Source: Azoarcus sp. PA01 (GTDB taxonomy: Bacteria; Pseudomonadota; Gammaproteobacteria; Burkholderiales; Rhodocyclaceae). From it: a stretch of 64,000 nucleotides of DNA. The stretch spans positions 186,001-250,000 of the forward strand of contig LARU01000004.1 of assembly GCA_001274695.2 (NCBI GenBank), written 5' to 3'. The position numbers and the translations under genes are program-made. Shown piece after piece: positions 48,739 through 57,196 of this stretch. The notes beneath the pieces were generated by a model that saw only the letters and a list, made by a program, of their open reading frames with translations, made no database searches and was not told the origin of the DNA. Positions within the stretch are counted from its first letter, which is position 1, and every line of letters begins with the position of its first letter.

Positions 48739-50426
48739 CGCATGTAGGCTTCGGCGACGTAGCGGCGCATCATGCGGTGGCTGTTGAAGTACGCCGCGTT
48801 CTTGCTGATCGCGCCTTTCATCACCGCGATCCAGCCGCTGCGGCCGTTGCCGCCGCCGCCGTACAGCGGCAGCACGACGTTCTCGAGCTTGTCGTACAGC
48901 GACTGGGCGTCGTCGTCGCTTGTCGCGCAGCTGCCGACTGCCCAGCCGGTCACGCCCTCGATGCAGCCTTCGATCCACCAGCCGTCGAGCACACTCAGGC
49001 TCGGCACGCCGTTGAACGCCGCTTTCATGCCGCTCGTGCCCGACGCTTCGAGCGGGCACAGCGGGGTGTTGAGCCAGACGTCGACGCCGGACACGAGCGT
49101 CAGCGCGGTGTCCAGGTCGTAGTTCGGCAGGAATGCGATCGGGATGGCGTCGTGCAGCTCGCGCATGTGCGCGTGCAGCGTTTCGATGAGGCGTTTGCCA
49201 TCGTCGTCGCGGGGGTGCGCCTTGCCGGCGAGGACGATCTGGAACGGCTGCCGGCGCGCGATCGCTTTCAGCCGTTCGAGGTCGGAGAACAGCAGGTCCG
49301 GGCGTTTGTACGCGGTCATGCGCCGCGCGAATCCGAGGATCGGCCAGTGCGGCTGCAACGCGACGCCGCACGCCGTGCGCACGCGCTCGATCAACCGCGC
49401 TTTCGCCTGCTGGTGGGCCTCCTCGATCGCGGCGTCACTGATCCGGTCGGCGCGGGCGAGCAGTTCCGGCTCGCAGCACCACCCCGGAAGGTGGGCGTCG
49501 TAGAGCTTCGCGAAGCCGGCGCTTGTCCAGCTCGCCGGATGCACGCCGTTCGTGATCGACCGGACGTGATAACCCGGAAACATCAGCCGCGACACTTCGG
49601 CATGGCGCTTGGCGACGCCGTTGACGTATTCGCTGAGGTTCAGCGCGAGGTGGGTCATGTTCAGGCGCTCGGGTCCGGCGAGGGATCGGAGCGTCGCGAG
49701 GTCGATGAAATCCCCGAGCACGCGCTGCACGAGCTCGTACGAGAACTGGTCGTGCCCGGCCTCGACCGGCGTGTGCGTCGTGAAGTTGCACAGCGTCCGC
49801 ACTCGCGGGATGTCGTAGCGCTGTTCGCCGGGGCGCAGGTTCTCAGCAGCGTACGCATGGCGGCGCAGCAGCTCCAGCGTCAACAACGCCGAATGCCCTT
49901 CGTTCATGTGGTACTGGCGCAGCCGGTAGCCGAGCGCGCGCAGCATTCGGGTGCCGCCGATCCCCAGCACGATCTCCTGCTTGAACCGGTAGCTTGCATC
50001 GCCGCCGTACAGGTAATGCGTCAGTTGGTCCGCGCCGAGGTTTTCGGGCAGGTCGGTGTCGAGCAGGATGACCGGCTGCCTTCCGCCCATGTGTCCTGCC
50101 AGCACGTAGAGCCAGCCGCCGACCCACACGTCGCGCCCCTCGATCGGCACCGTGACTTTTGCCTCGAGCGGCGTCGCGTGCTGCGTCGGGTCCCACGGAT
50201 CGGCGAATTCGACCTGCCGGCCGAGCCCGTCGAACGCCTGGCGAAAGTAACCTTTGCGACTCACGAGGCTGACGGCGACGAGCGGCAGTTCGAGGTCGGC
50301 AGCGGCGCGGAGCGTATCGCCGGCAAGCACCCCGAGGCCGCCGCTGTACGTGGAGATGTCGTTGCGCAAGGCGATCTCCATCGAGAAGTACGCGATGCGC
50401 GACCGGTCGATGAAGGATTCGTGCAT
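48735..50426 (-). CDS. glgP: Alpha-glucan (glycogen/maltodextrin) phosphorylase
   Basis: A 563-residue enzyme of the shorter glycosyltransferase-35 group, which phosphorolyses glycogen or maltodextrins to glucose 1-phosphate. Visible elements are IAYFSMEIALRNDISTYSGGLGVLAGD, the substrate region HMNEGHSALL and the PLP-binding Lys region EASGTSGMKAAFNG. The ATG at 50426 has GGAG 6 bases upstream. Its stop lies in the arm of REP copy 3. No other glycogen gene is adjacent. Confidence 0.93.
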   Translation of the reverse strand: MHESFIDRSRIAYFSMEIALRNDISTYSGGLGVLAGDTLRAAADLELPLVAVSLVSRKGYFRQAFDGLGRQVEFADPWDPTQHATPLEAKVTVPIEGRDVWVGGWLYVLAGHMGGRQPVILLDTDLPENLGADQLTHYLYGGDASYRFKQEIVLGIGGTRMLRALGYRLRQYHMNEGHSALLTLELLRRHAYAAENLRPGEQRYDIPRVRTLCNFTTHTPVEAGHDQFSYELVQRVLGDFIDLATLRSLAGPERLNMTHLALNLSEYVNGVAKRHAEVSRLMFPGYHVRSITNGVHPASWTSAGFAKLYDAHLPGWCCEPELLARADRISDAAIEEAHQQAKARLIERVRTACGVALQPHWPILGFARRMTAYKRPDLLFSDLERLKAIARRQPFQIVLAGKAHPRDDDGKRLIETLHAHMRELHDAIPIAFLPNYDLDTALTLVSGVDVWLNTPLCPLEASGTSGMKAAFNGVPSLSVLDGWWIEGCIEGVTGWAVGSCATSDDDAQSLYDKLENVVLPLYGGGGNGRSGWIAVMKGAISKNAAYFNSHRMMRRYVAEAYMR

Positions 50427-50522
50427 CGTGGTCTCCGTGTCGGCGGCAGGTGAAGGACCGGCTTGCCGAGGGACTATCCGGCGTGCACGCACCCCGCACC
50501 GGCAATAGCGATCGGCGTCATT

Positions 50523-51980
50523 CTAAGCCTGAGCGGCGCGGTGGCGGGGCAGGTCGACGCGGACATCGAGACCGCCGAACTGCGCATCGCCGAGCGTGAT
50601 CGTGCCGCCATGCAGTTCGACGACGCGCTGCACGATCGACAGGCCGAGACCCGCACCAGTGCCGGTGTCGCCGCGCCGGAAACGCTCGAACAGTCTCGCT
50701 TTCATCGCGTCGGGCACGCCCGGGCCGCTGTCCTGCACGTGCAGCGTCAGGGTTTGCGGGGTTGCGTGCAGGGTCACGCGCAGGCAGCCGTGCTCCGGGG
50801 TGTACTGGATCGCGTTGCCGACGAGGTTCTGCAGCAGCACGGCGAAGCTCGTAGGGTCGGCCTCGCCGCGGTAATCGCCCGTCTCGTCGGCGACGAAAGT
50901 CAGTTCCTGCCCGCGTTCGAGCGCCAGCGGCATGATTTCCGCCAGTTCGTTGCGGATGAAGACGTGCAGGTCGAGCGTCTCGACGCCCAGCTCGATCGCG
51001 TTCGGCTCCAGGCGCGCCAGCGTCAGCAGTTGCGCGACGAGGCGGGTGGAGCGATCGACGCCGCGCACGAGCTGGCGCAAGGAGTCGGCGCGGTCGGCTG
51101 GATCGGGGGCGTCGAGCGCGTTCTGCGCGTGAACGCGCAGCACCGCCAGCGGCGTGCGCAGTTCGTGCGCTGCGTCGGCGAGGAAGCGTTTTTCCCGTTC
51201 GAGCAGCGCATTGAGCTGCTGCAGCAGCCGGTTCAGCGCGGCGACCATCGGCTCGAGTTCCTGCGGCAGCCGGTCGATGACGAGCGGGGCGAGATGGTCC
51301 GGGTTGCGCGCCTTGATCAGCGCCGCCATTCGCTTGAGCGGGCGCAGGCTCCAGCCGATCGCGATCCACATCAGGACGGCGAGCAGCGGCAGTCCGACCA
51401 CGTCCGACAGCAGCGTGCGCCACGCGATCTTGCCGACCAGCTCGCCGCGCACATCCTCGCGTTCGCCAACGACGATCCATGACGCATCGCGCACATCCTG
51501 CAACACGAACACGCGCCATCGATGAGCGTCGATCGGCACGTTGTGATAGCCGACGAGCCGGCTCGCCGCGAGCTTGGGCGCAGCGACGGGCGGCGCGACT
51601 TGCAGCAGCCGGTCGGCGGCGAGCGTGGAGACGAGGCGGGCGAACAGATCGGCCGGTGCGCTCGCCGACTGCAGCACGATACGCGCGCTGTCGTCGAGCA
51701 CCTGGAAGGCCAGCTTGCTTTCGTACGGATGGCCGGGCCGCTTCGCCTCTCGTGCGCTGGAAGCCTGGTTCAGCGTCTGCTGCAGGGATTCGCGTGCCGA
51801 CGGCGTCATGTCGCGATCGACCATGCCTTCGAGCACCCGCGCGGTCTGGGCCAGCTGGGCATCGAACAGCTCCTCGATCTCGTGCTGCGCGTCGGAATAG
51901 CTTTTCCACGAGATCGTCCCCATCGAGATCGCGAGCAGCCCCAGCACGAGGACCAGCGTGCGGGTACGGATCGAACCCAT
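50523..51980 (-). CDS. qseC: Sensor histidine kinase, QseC/PmrB type
   Basis: A 485-residue sensor kinase with two membrane segments (about 8-25 and 180-205), a periplasmic sensor between them, a HAMP-like linker, the phosphorylated His in FLADAAHELRTPLAVL, and the ATP-binding N box (NLVGNAIQYTP), G1 (DSGPGV) and G2 (GAGLGLSIV) motifs. It overlaps the response-regulator gene (ATGA), so the pair is coupled. The signal is unknown, but its gene ends an operon for putative small-molecule enzymes. Symbol is by type, not proven orthology. Confidence 0.88.
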   Translation of the reverse strand: MGSIRTRTLVLVLGLLAISMGTISWKSYSDAQHEIEELFDAQLAQTARVLEGMVDRDMTPSARESLQQTLNQASSAREAKRPGHPYESKLAFQVLDDSARIVLQSASAPADLFARLVSTLAADRLLQVAPPVAAPKLAASRLVGYHNVPIDAHRWRVFVLQDVRDASWIVVGEREDVRGELVGKIAWRTLLSDVVGLPLLAVLMWIAIGWSLRPLKRMAALIKARNPDHLAPLVIDRLPQELEPMVAALNRLLQQLNALLEREKRFLADAAHELRTPLAVLRVHAQNALDAPDPADRADSLRQLVRGVDRSTRLVAQLLTLARLEPNAIELGVETLDLHVFIRNELAEIMPLALERGQELTFVADETGDYRGEADPTSFAVLLQNLVGNAIQYTPEHGCLRVTLHATPQTLTLHVQDSGPGVPDAMKARLFERFRRGDTGTGAGLGLSIVQRVVELHGGTITLGDAQFGGLDVRVDLPRHRAAQA

Positions 51981-52639
51981 CACGCCTTGTCGACGAGATA
52001 GCCGACGCCGCGCACGGTGCGGATCAGTTCCGGGAAGAACTTCTTCCTCAGGTGATGGATGTGCACCTCGAGCGCATTGCTTTCTGCTTCCTCGCCCCAG
52101 CCGTAGAGCACCTGCTGCAGCTTGTCGCGCGTCAGCACGCGGCCGGGTTGCGCGATCAGTTCGTGGAGCAGGATGAATTCCTTTCGCTGCAGGCTTACCG
52201 TCTGTCCGTTCCACGTCACCGACTGGGCGGCGGGGTCGAGCGTGATGCCGCGATACTCGAGCGCCGACTGCGGTCGATTGAAGCTGCGCCGCAGCAGCGC
52301 CCGCAGCCTGGCCTTGAGCTCGGCGACGTCGAAAGGCTTGACGAGATAGTCGTCGGCGCCGGCATCGAGCCCGGCGATGCGGTCGTTGATCGTGTCGCGC
52401 GCGGTCAGCACCAGCACCGGTGTCGGATTCTCCGCGGCCCGCAGCTGGCGCAGCACTTCGAGCCCGTCGAGCCGGGGCAGGCCGAGATCGAGCACTGCCA
52501 GCCCGAAACTCTCGTGGGTCAGCGCGTGCAGCGCACTGTTGCCGTCCCGCACCCAGTCGACCGTGTAGCCTTCGGGCTTGAGCGAAGTAAGGATTCCTTC
52601 GCCGAGGCTCGCATCGTCTTCGACCAGCAGAACCCGCAT
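51980..52639 (-). CDS. qseB: Response regulator, QseB/PmrA type (OmpR family)
   Basis: A 219-residue regulator with a receiver domain (phosphorylated Asp51 in VLDLGLPRLDG, Lys in LVKPFD) and a winged-helix DNA-binding domain. The recognition region GWGEEAESNALEVHIHHLRKKF is characteristic of QseB/PmrA, which bind direct CTTAA-type repeats. Such a repeat is found in the leader of its own operon at 57077. It lies 39 bases after the TPR-like gene, so it is probably transcribed with the upstream enzymes. Confidence 0.9.
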   Translation of the reverse strand: MRVLLVEDDASLGEGILTSLKPEGYTVDWVRDGNSALHALTHESFGLAVLDLGLPRLDGLEVLRQLRAAENPTPVLVLTARDTINDRIAGLDAGADDYLVKPFDVAELKARLRALLRRSFNRPQSALEYRGITLDPAAQSVTWNGQTVSLQRKEFILLHELIAQPGRVLTRDKLQQVLYGWGEEAESNALEVHIHHLRKKFFPELIRTVRGVGYLVDKA

Positions 52640-52678
52640 CGAACGTTTTTCCCTTCCTGTTCGTATCGTCGTGCCGAA

Positions 52679-53329
52679 TCAGTGGAGTTCGGCCTCGACT
52701 TTGCTCAGCAGCGCGCGGATCTCGGCCCGCCGTCCTTCATCGGCCAGCTTCCGCCCGGGGCGATCCGGAGCCGCCTGCGCGCGCACCAGCGCTTCCCGGG
52801 CCTGAGCATAACGCTTCTGGCGGTACAGGTAATCCCCGTAGAAATAATTCGGGTCGATGCCGTTCGGGTAGATCTCGAGCGCTTTTTGCAGCAGTGCCTC
52901 GGCCTGTTTCCTGTCGCCGAAACCGATCGGCCAACCGGGGACCTGGTAGTACAGCGAACCGAGGCTGGTGTAGGCCGACCCGTCGAGCGCACGCGGATCG
53001 ATTGCGACGGCCGCTTCGAGGCTCGACCGCGCCTCCTTGACCAGGCCCAGCGCCCCGAGCCCGCCTTTCGCACCGGCCCAGGTGCTGAGGATGATGCCGC
53101 GCCAGATCAGCAGCTCGGCCGCGTTCGGCTCCGCTTTCACCGCCTGGTCCACCGCGTCGCCGAGCTTCTCGAACGCGGCTTCGCGCTCGTCCTGCGGCAG
53201 CCGGTAGGTGATTTCGGCCCAGCGCGACTGCAGCTCGACGAGGTGTTGGCGGCCTTTGTCGCTGAGGGCGAAGGCTGGCAGACTGCACAGGCAGGCGAAG
53301 GCCAGGACGAGATTGCGCAGGATTCGCAT
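52679..53329 (-). CDS. Secreted TPR-like protein of the T-haemolysin/QseBC operon
   Basis: A 216-residue exported protein: signal peptide MRILRNLVLAFACLCSLPAFA, then TPR-like helical pairs (LVKEARSSLEAAVAIDPRALDGSAYTSLGSLYYQ and QAEALLQKALEIYPN). Likely periplasmic and a scaffold for protein contacts, possibly with the QseC sensor. The ATG at 53329 is chosen with GGAG 9 bases upstream; an ATG at 53344 directly follows the SDR stop. Confidence 0.75.
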   Translation of the reverse strand: MRILRNLVLAFACLCSLPAFALSDKGRQHLVELQSRWAEITYRLPQDEREAAFEKLGDAVDQAVKAEPNAAELLIWRGIILSTWAGAKGGLGALGLVKEARSSLEAAVAIDPRALDGSAYTSLGSLYYQVPGWPIGFGDRKQAEALLQKALEIYPNGIDPNYFYGDYLYRQKRYAQAREALVRAQAAPDRPGRKLADEGRRAEIRALLSKVEAELH

Positions 53330-53344
53330 CGATGTTTTCTCCAT

Positions 53345-54136
53345 TCAGGTTCGTGTGCGGGCAAAACGCTTGATGACGGGCAGCTGCTTGCGCAGCGCCT
53401 GATCCACTTGGCGCGGCAGCAGGTTGTTCAGGCGCACGAAGAGCTTTTCCGGCCAACCGAGAAAAAGCTCCTCGCGTTCGTCGCGCAGCGCCTTCACGAC
53501 GGCCGCGGCGACGACCGACGCTTCGTCCATCGTGACGCCGAGTTCCGCGTTCATCGCGACGACCTCGGTGCTGTTCATCGGCGTACGCGCGGCGCGCGGC
53601 GCGATATACAGCACCTTGACGCGGGTGTCGGCCAGTTCGCGGCGCAACGCTTCGGAGAATCCGCGCAGCGCAAACTTGCTCGCGCAGTACACGCTGAAGC
53701 CGGGATAACCGATCGAACCGAAAGTCGAGCCGAGATTGAGCACGAGAGCCTTTTCACGCTTGCACAGCTCGGGCAGCAGGCGGTGCGTGAGTTGCAGCGT
53801 GCGGGTGACGTTGAGCCCGATCAGCTCGGCGATCGCTTCTTCGTCATGGTGTTCAAGCAGGCTGAAGCGGTTCGTTCCGGCGGCGTTGATGAGGCAGTTC
53901 ATGCCGCCGAAGCGCCGTACTGCCGCCTGCACCGCGTCGCGCCCGGCCGCGGTGTCGAGGTCGGCCTGAACGACCTCGACCTGACCGGGAAAGCGCCGGG
54001 ACAACGCGTCGAGCGGCTCCGAACGGCGCCCGGCCACGAGCAGGTGGGCGCCTTGGCGGCACAATTCGTCCGCCACCGCCTGCCCGATCCTACCGCTCGC
54101 ACCGGTGATCAGGGCCCGACAGTCTCCGATCTTCAT
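53345..54136 (-). CDS. Short-chain dehydrogenase/reductase (SDR)
   Basis: A 263-residue classical SDR with cofactor motif TGASGRIG (11-18), NAAG, and catalytic Ser137, Tyr150 and Lys154 (YCASK). It reduces or oxidises a carbonyl/alcohol with NAD(P)H. The end, LGWPEKLFVRLNNLLPRQVD, resembles SDRs that sit in fatty-acid-derived product clusters. It lies between the di-iron protein and the TPR-like gene, with tiny gaps, and probably acts on the same pathway. The substrate is unknown. Confidence 0.85.
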   Translation of the reverse strand: MKIGDCRALITGASGRIGQAVADELCRQGAHLLVAGRRSEPLDALSRRFPGQVEVVQADLDTAAGRDAVQAAVRRFGGMNCLINAAGTNRFSLLEHHDEEAIAELIGLNVTRTLQLTHRLLPELCKREKALVLNLGSTFGSIGYPGFSVYCASKFALRGFSEALRRELADTRVKVLYIAPRAARTPMNSTEVVAMNAELGVTMDEASVVAAAVVKALRDEREELFLGWPEKLFVRLNNLLPRQVDQALRKQLPVIKRFARTRT

Positions 54137-54142
54137 CGGTAT

Positions 54143-54799
54143 TTACTCCGCTGCCGCAGGCAGGCTGCGGAACATGTCGCCATACAGGTGATAGACGACG
54201 CGGGCGGTGTGCACCACGGCGGCCTTGTCGGCCGCGTCGTCGAGGCGGTTCATCAGGTTCTTGAACAGCTCGATGTGTTCGAGGTCGAGGCTGCCGTGCG
54301 AGCGGAGGTAGCTGAACGCCTGCGGCGGCAGGTCGAGCCGGTCCTGGATAATGCCGGCAGCGCGGGTGGCGAGCGCGATGCTGGTGCCTTCGAGCACATT
54401 GACCATGCCGAAGAAGCTCACCGGGTTGTCGCGGGCGATGCGGTCGTAAACGTAGCCGACCATCAGCTCGGTGGGCAGGTTCGGGGTCGCGCGGCGTACT
54501 GCGTCGGCGTCGCCACCGCACGCACGAATGTCGTCGAGGATCCACTTCTCATGACCGTTTTCCTCCTCGATGTATTCGGCAACCGCCGAGCGCAGCCATT
54601 CGAGCCGCTCCGGCAGTCGGGCACCGCACGCCATCAGCAGCGGCACCGTGTGCTTGACGTGGTGGTAGGCCTGGCCGAGAAAGGCGACGTAGCTTTCCAG
54701 TTTCACGTCGCCGCTCAGCGCCTGTCGGATGATCGGGGCACTCAACAAATAGTCGCGTTCGGCGCCAGTCTGCTCGAGCAGGAATTCGTAGAATGACAT
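54143..54799 (-). CDS. Haem-oxygenase-like di-iron protein (TenA/PqqC-like fold, iron-containing redox enzyme)
   Basis: A 218-residue all-helical protein of the iron-containing redox-enzyme group (haem-oxygenase-like di-iron oxidases). Candidate metal ligands fit the family pattern: Glu79 and His83 (EEENGHEKW), Glu137 (NVLEGTS), His168, Asp172 and His175 (HGSLDLEHIE), with His46/47/50 nearby. Relatives such as UndA and BesC use oxygen to cleave fatty or amino acids. It starts 13 bases after the AMP-ligase stop. The reaction here is unknown but an oxygen-dependent carbon-carbon bond step is plausible. Confidence 0.78.
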   Translation of the reverse strand: MSFYEFLLEQTGAERDYLLSAPIIRQALSGDVKLESYVAFLGQAYHHVKHTVPLLMACGARLPERLEWLRSAVAEYIEEENGHEKWILDDIRACGGDADAVRRATPNLPTELMVGYVYDRIARDNPVSFFGMVNVLEGTSIALATRAAGIIQDRLDLPPQAFSYLRSHGSLDLEHIELFKNLMNRLDDAADKAAVVHTARVVYHLYGDMFRSLPAAAE

Positions 54800-54812
54800 C
54801 GGGTGTTTCTCC

Positions 54813-56372
54813 TCAAAGGGTTGCAGCGGCGACGTACCGGTCGATGGCTTCCCGGTAGCGTTCGAGCAGCGCGGAGCGCCGCAGCCGGCCATTCGGGGTC
54901 GCGAGGCCGTTGGCCGCGCTGAACGGTTCGTCGGCTCGCAGCCAGTGGTGCACGCGCGCGTAATCGGGGAGTTCGCCGTTTACGGCCGCCACCGCAAGGG
55001 CCAGCGTGTCGTCGGAAAGCCCGGGACCGCGCGGTACCAGCACCGCGACGTTGGCGGGCAGGGCTTCGCCGTGCAGCCACGCCTGCGCGACGGCCGGTTG
55101 CTGCACGAGCTCGGCTTCGACCCATTCCGGATTCACGTTGCGCCCGTAGGCGGTGACGAACTGATGCTTGCTGCGCCCGTGCAGCACGAGAAAACCGTCT
55201 TCGAAATGACCCAGGTCGCCGCTGTCGAGCCAAGTGTTCTGGGCCCCGGCCTCACCGAGGTAGCCGAGCATCCCCGCGCCGCGAACCAGCACTTCGCCGC
55301 CGGAGCCGAGGCGCACGTCGGCGTGCGGCAGCGGCCGGCCGACCGTGCCGATGCGCCGCTGCTGCGGGGTATTGAGACAGACCACGGACGCGCATTCGGA
55401 CAAGCCGTAACCTTCGAAAACCGGCAGGCCGAGCGCATCGGCACGCTGCAGCAACCCGGGCGAGACGCGTCCGCCGCCGACGGCGACGAAGCGCAACGAC
55501 GCCGGCAGCGTCGCGGCCCGCTCAGCCGCGGCGACGAGCATCAGCAACAGCTGCGGCAACAGGATCAGGCTGTTCGGCTGAGTGCGCTGCAGCGCGGCAA
55601 GAAAGCGCTGGACATCGAACCCGCTGGCTCCGGAGAGGCCGATGTCGCCCATCGACATCAGGTCGACCGCCGCGCCCGAAAGCAGCGGTGTGTACAGGCC
55701 GGCAATGTTCTCGAGCAGCGTCGCGAGCGGCAGCACGCACAGGTGGCGCTCGATTGCGCACGAGCGGCTTGCCTGCCACAGGCTGCCTGCGACCGCCATC
55801 TGCGCCCCGACATCAAGGCAGACGCCTTTGGGCTGTCCGGTGCTGCCTGACGTGTAAGTGATCTTCCCGGTGCCGGCGGGCAGCGCGGGTGGCTGGTCGA
55901 CGTGCCGCTGCGCCACCTGGCCTTCGGTTGCGCCGAAGCCGGCGGGCCTGAAAGGGGTGCTGTCGTCGACGATCAGCGTGTCGACGCCCGCGCTGTCGAG
56001 CACGTGCGCCTGCTGCCCCGCAGAGAAGAAACCCGGCAGCGGCACGCATACGAGCCCCGCCTGCAGCACGGCAAGGTCCCAAAGGGCCCAGTCGACGCCG
56101 TTGTCGAGCGCGATCGCGACGCGGCGCGAACCGGAAATGCGCAGGCGCTCGGCGCGCAGCGCGACTTCATGCAGCATCTCGCGATAGCTCAGGCGACGGT
56201 CCCCCTGTTGCAGCGCGAGCCGCTCGCCCTGCGCCCGCATCGCCGCGAACAGCATTTCAGTAGCGCCGGGCCGCCCCAAGCGTGCTGACACCCCCGCAGG
56301 GGGCAGCGAACCTAGTGAGCGTGGGGGTTGTTTCACTTCAGGCGACGGCAGCATCGCAAGTTCCCGTGTCAT
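54813..56372 (-). CDS. AMP-dependent acyl/aryl-acid ligase with altered A10 lysine
   Basis: A 519-residue adenylate-forming enzyme: the ATP loop YTSGSTGQPKG is at 173-183, then EGYGLSE and DSGDLG. The C-terminal A10 lysine, which normally completes adenylation in TPxGK, is Arg496 here (TPNGRLRRS). It should activate a carboxylic acid as acyl-AMP, perhaps then thioester. Residues about 10-35 (KQPPRSLGSLPPAGVSARLG) look like translated intergenic repeat, so the real start may be Met40 at 56255 rather than 56372 or 56354. It overlaps the T-haemolysin-family gene by 35 bases as annotated. Confidence 0.82.
   Translation of the reverse strand: MTRELAMLPSPEVKQPPRSLGSLPPAGVSARLGRPGATEMLFAAMRAQGERLALQQGDRRLSYREMLHEVALRAERLRISGSRRVAIALDNGVDWALWDLAVLQAGLVCVPLPGFFSAGQQAHVLDSAGVDTLIVDDSTPFRPAGFGATEGQVAQRHVDQPPALPAGTGKITYTSGSTGQPKGVCLDVGAQMAVAGSLWQASRSCAIERHLCVLPLATLLENIAGLYTPLLSGAAVDLMSMGDIGLSGASGFDVQRFLAALQRTQPNSLILLPQLLLMLVAAAERAATLPASLRFVAVGGGRVSPGLLQRADALGLPVFEGYGLSECASVVCLNTPQQRRIGTVGRPLPHADVRLGSGGEVLVRGAGMLGYLGEAGAQNTWLDSGDLGHFEDGFLVLHGRSKHQFVTAYGRNVNPEWVEAELVQQPAVAQAWLHGEALPANVAVLVPRGPGLSDDTLALAVAAVNGELPDYARVHHWLRADEPFSAANGLATPNGRLRRSALLERYREAIDRYVAAATL
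56278..56333. repeat. Repeat-like GC palindrome inside the 5' end of the ligase gene
   Basis: A CCCCC-GCA-GGGGG hairpin is followed by a second GTGGGGGTT tract and reads, in the ligase frame, QPPRSLGSLPPAGVSA. Sequences of this form recur between genes in beta-proteobacteria, so I regard it as a dispersed repeat and not original coding sequence. That judgement is from memory. Confidence 0.5.
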
Positions 56373-57030
56373 CGAGAATCCGCTGGTGGCCGAGGCGGTG
56401 ATACACCCCTTTGCTCGTCAGGCACGCGTGCCCGGTGCGAAGATCGCCCGCCATCAGCTTCGGATGCGTCGCGTAATAGCTGCCCCAGTCGGCAACTTCG
56501 TCGCCCATGCGCCGCGGATCGGCGTCACCCAGCGACAGCGGAGACAGATACAGGCGACGCACGCTGTTCAGCACTTCGGCCGTGCCGGTGAACACCACCC
56601 AGTCGAAACCGTGCGCGACCAGCAGATCGGCGAGGGCGACGATCAGCAGCCGGGCGTGCCCTGCGCCGCGGGCAGCGAGGTTGCCGACTTCGACGATGCG
56701 TTCTCGCGCAGGGTTAAGGCCGGACAGGCGGGCGATCTCGGTCTCGATCGGACGATCGAGGTAACGCTCGAGAAACAATATGTCATCGGCGGCGCTGCGC
56801 ACACCGACGACGCCGCGCAGCTGTCCGGCGGCGTCTTCGAGCTGGAGCAGGGTCGGCATGAAGTGACGCACCCGGGCGCCATAACGAGCGGCGAAACATT
56901 CGCGGATGAACGCGTGCGCGGCGGCGCAGCGTCCTTCCGGCGCCCGTCCGTCGATCGCCCGCAGCGTCAGTGACGGAGCGCAACCGATTCGCGCGATCGC
57001 TTTGTAACAGCAGCCGTTCCGAGGGTTCAT
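56338..57030 (-). CDS. Thermostable haemolysin-family protein (GNAT/AHL-synthase-like fold)
   Basis: A 230-residue protein of the T_hemolysin family: FIRECFAARYGARVRHFMPTLL, VGVRSAADDILFLERYLDRPIE, RIVEVGNLAARGAGHARLLIVAL and VVFTGTAEVLNSVRRLYLSPLSLG. The EVGNLA and rigid-loop pattern resembles acyl-transferase/autoinducer-synthase folds rather than a pore-forming toxin, so despite the name it may transfer an acyl group. It is the first gene of the operon; upstream is the CTTAAG repeat. The ATG at 57030 is the likely start, though a longer frame exists. Confidence 0.75.
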   Translation of the reverse strand: MNPRNGCCYKAIARIGCAPSLTLRAIDGRAPEGRCAAAHAFIRECFAARYGARVRHFMPTLLQLEDAAGQLRGVVGVRSAADDILFLERYLDRPIETEIARLSGLNPARERIVEVGNLAARGAGHARLLIVALADLLVAHGFDWVVFTGTAEVLNSVRRLYLSPLSLGDADPRRMGDEVADWGSYYATHPKLMAGDLRTGHACLTSKGVYHRLGHQRILDDTGTCDAAVA

Positions 57031-57076
57031 TCGAGTATCGCAGTCGAAGATTCGAAGCTCATTGTTGCCGCGCTGC

Positions 57077-57093
57077 CTTAAGCGAGCCTTAAG
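57077..57093 (-). promoter_or_regulatory. PmrA/QseB-type box upstream of the T-haemolysin/QseBC operon
   Basis: A perfect direct repeat CTTAAG-N5-CTTAAG, which equals the PmrA/QseB consensus YTTAAK-N5-YTTAAK. It lies 46 bases before the start codon of the first operon gene. A possible -10 (AACAAT read on the minus strand, 57061-57066) is properly downstream of it. It suggests the operon's own QseB binds here and autoregulates. Confidence 0.7.
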
Positions 57094-57163
57094 CGGACAC
57101 CATGCGGCGCGCTGCAACCATTCACTCACGTCACGCTTGCCTATTTCGTCCCGCAGGACTAAG

Positions 57164-57185
57164 TTAGTAAGCAGTCACTTACTTA
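57164..57185 (+). promoter_or_regulatory. Predicted TetR-family operator
   Basis: A perfect inverted repeat AGTAAG-N6-CTTACT (57166-57183), extended by partly matching flanks, ends 13 bases before the TetR start codon. This is where autorepressing TetR proteins usually bind. It could also affect the divergent operon, whose QseB box is only about 70 bases away. Confidence 0.65.
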
Positions 57186-57196
57186 CCGCGAACGGC

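Noticed and set aside
51479..54796. 1105-residue plus-strand frame opposite qseC, qseB, the TPR-like gene, SDR and di-iron gene
   Set aside because: Five minus-strand genes with intact motifs cover it; the long frame reflects GC bias only.
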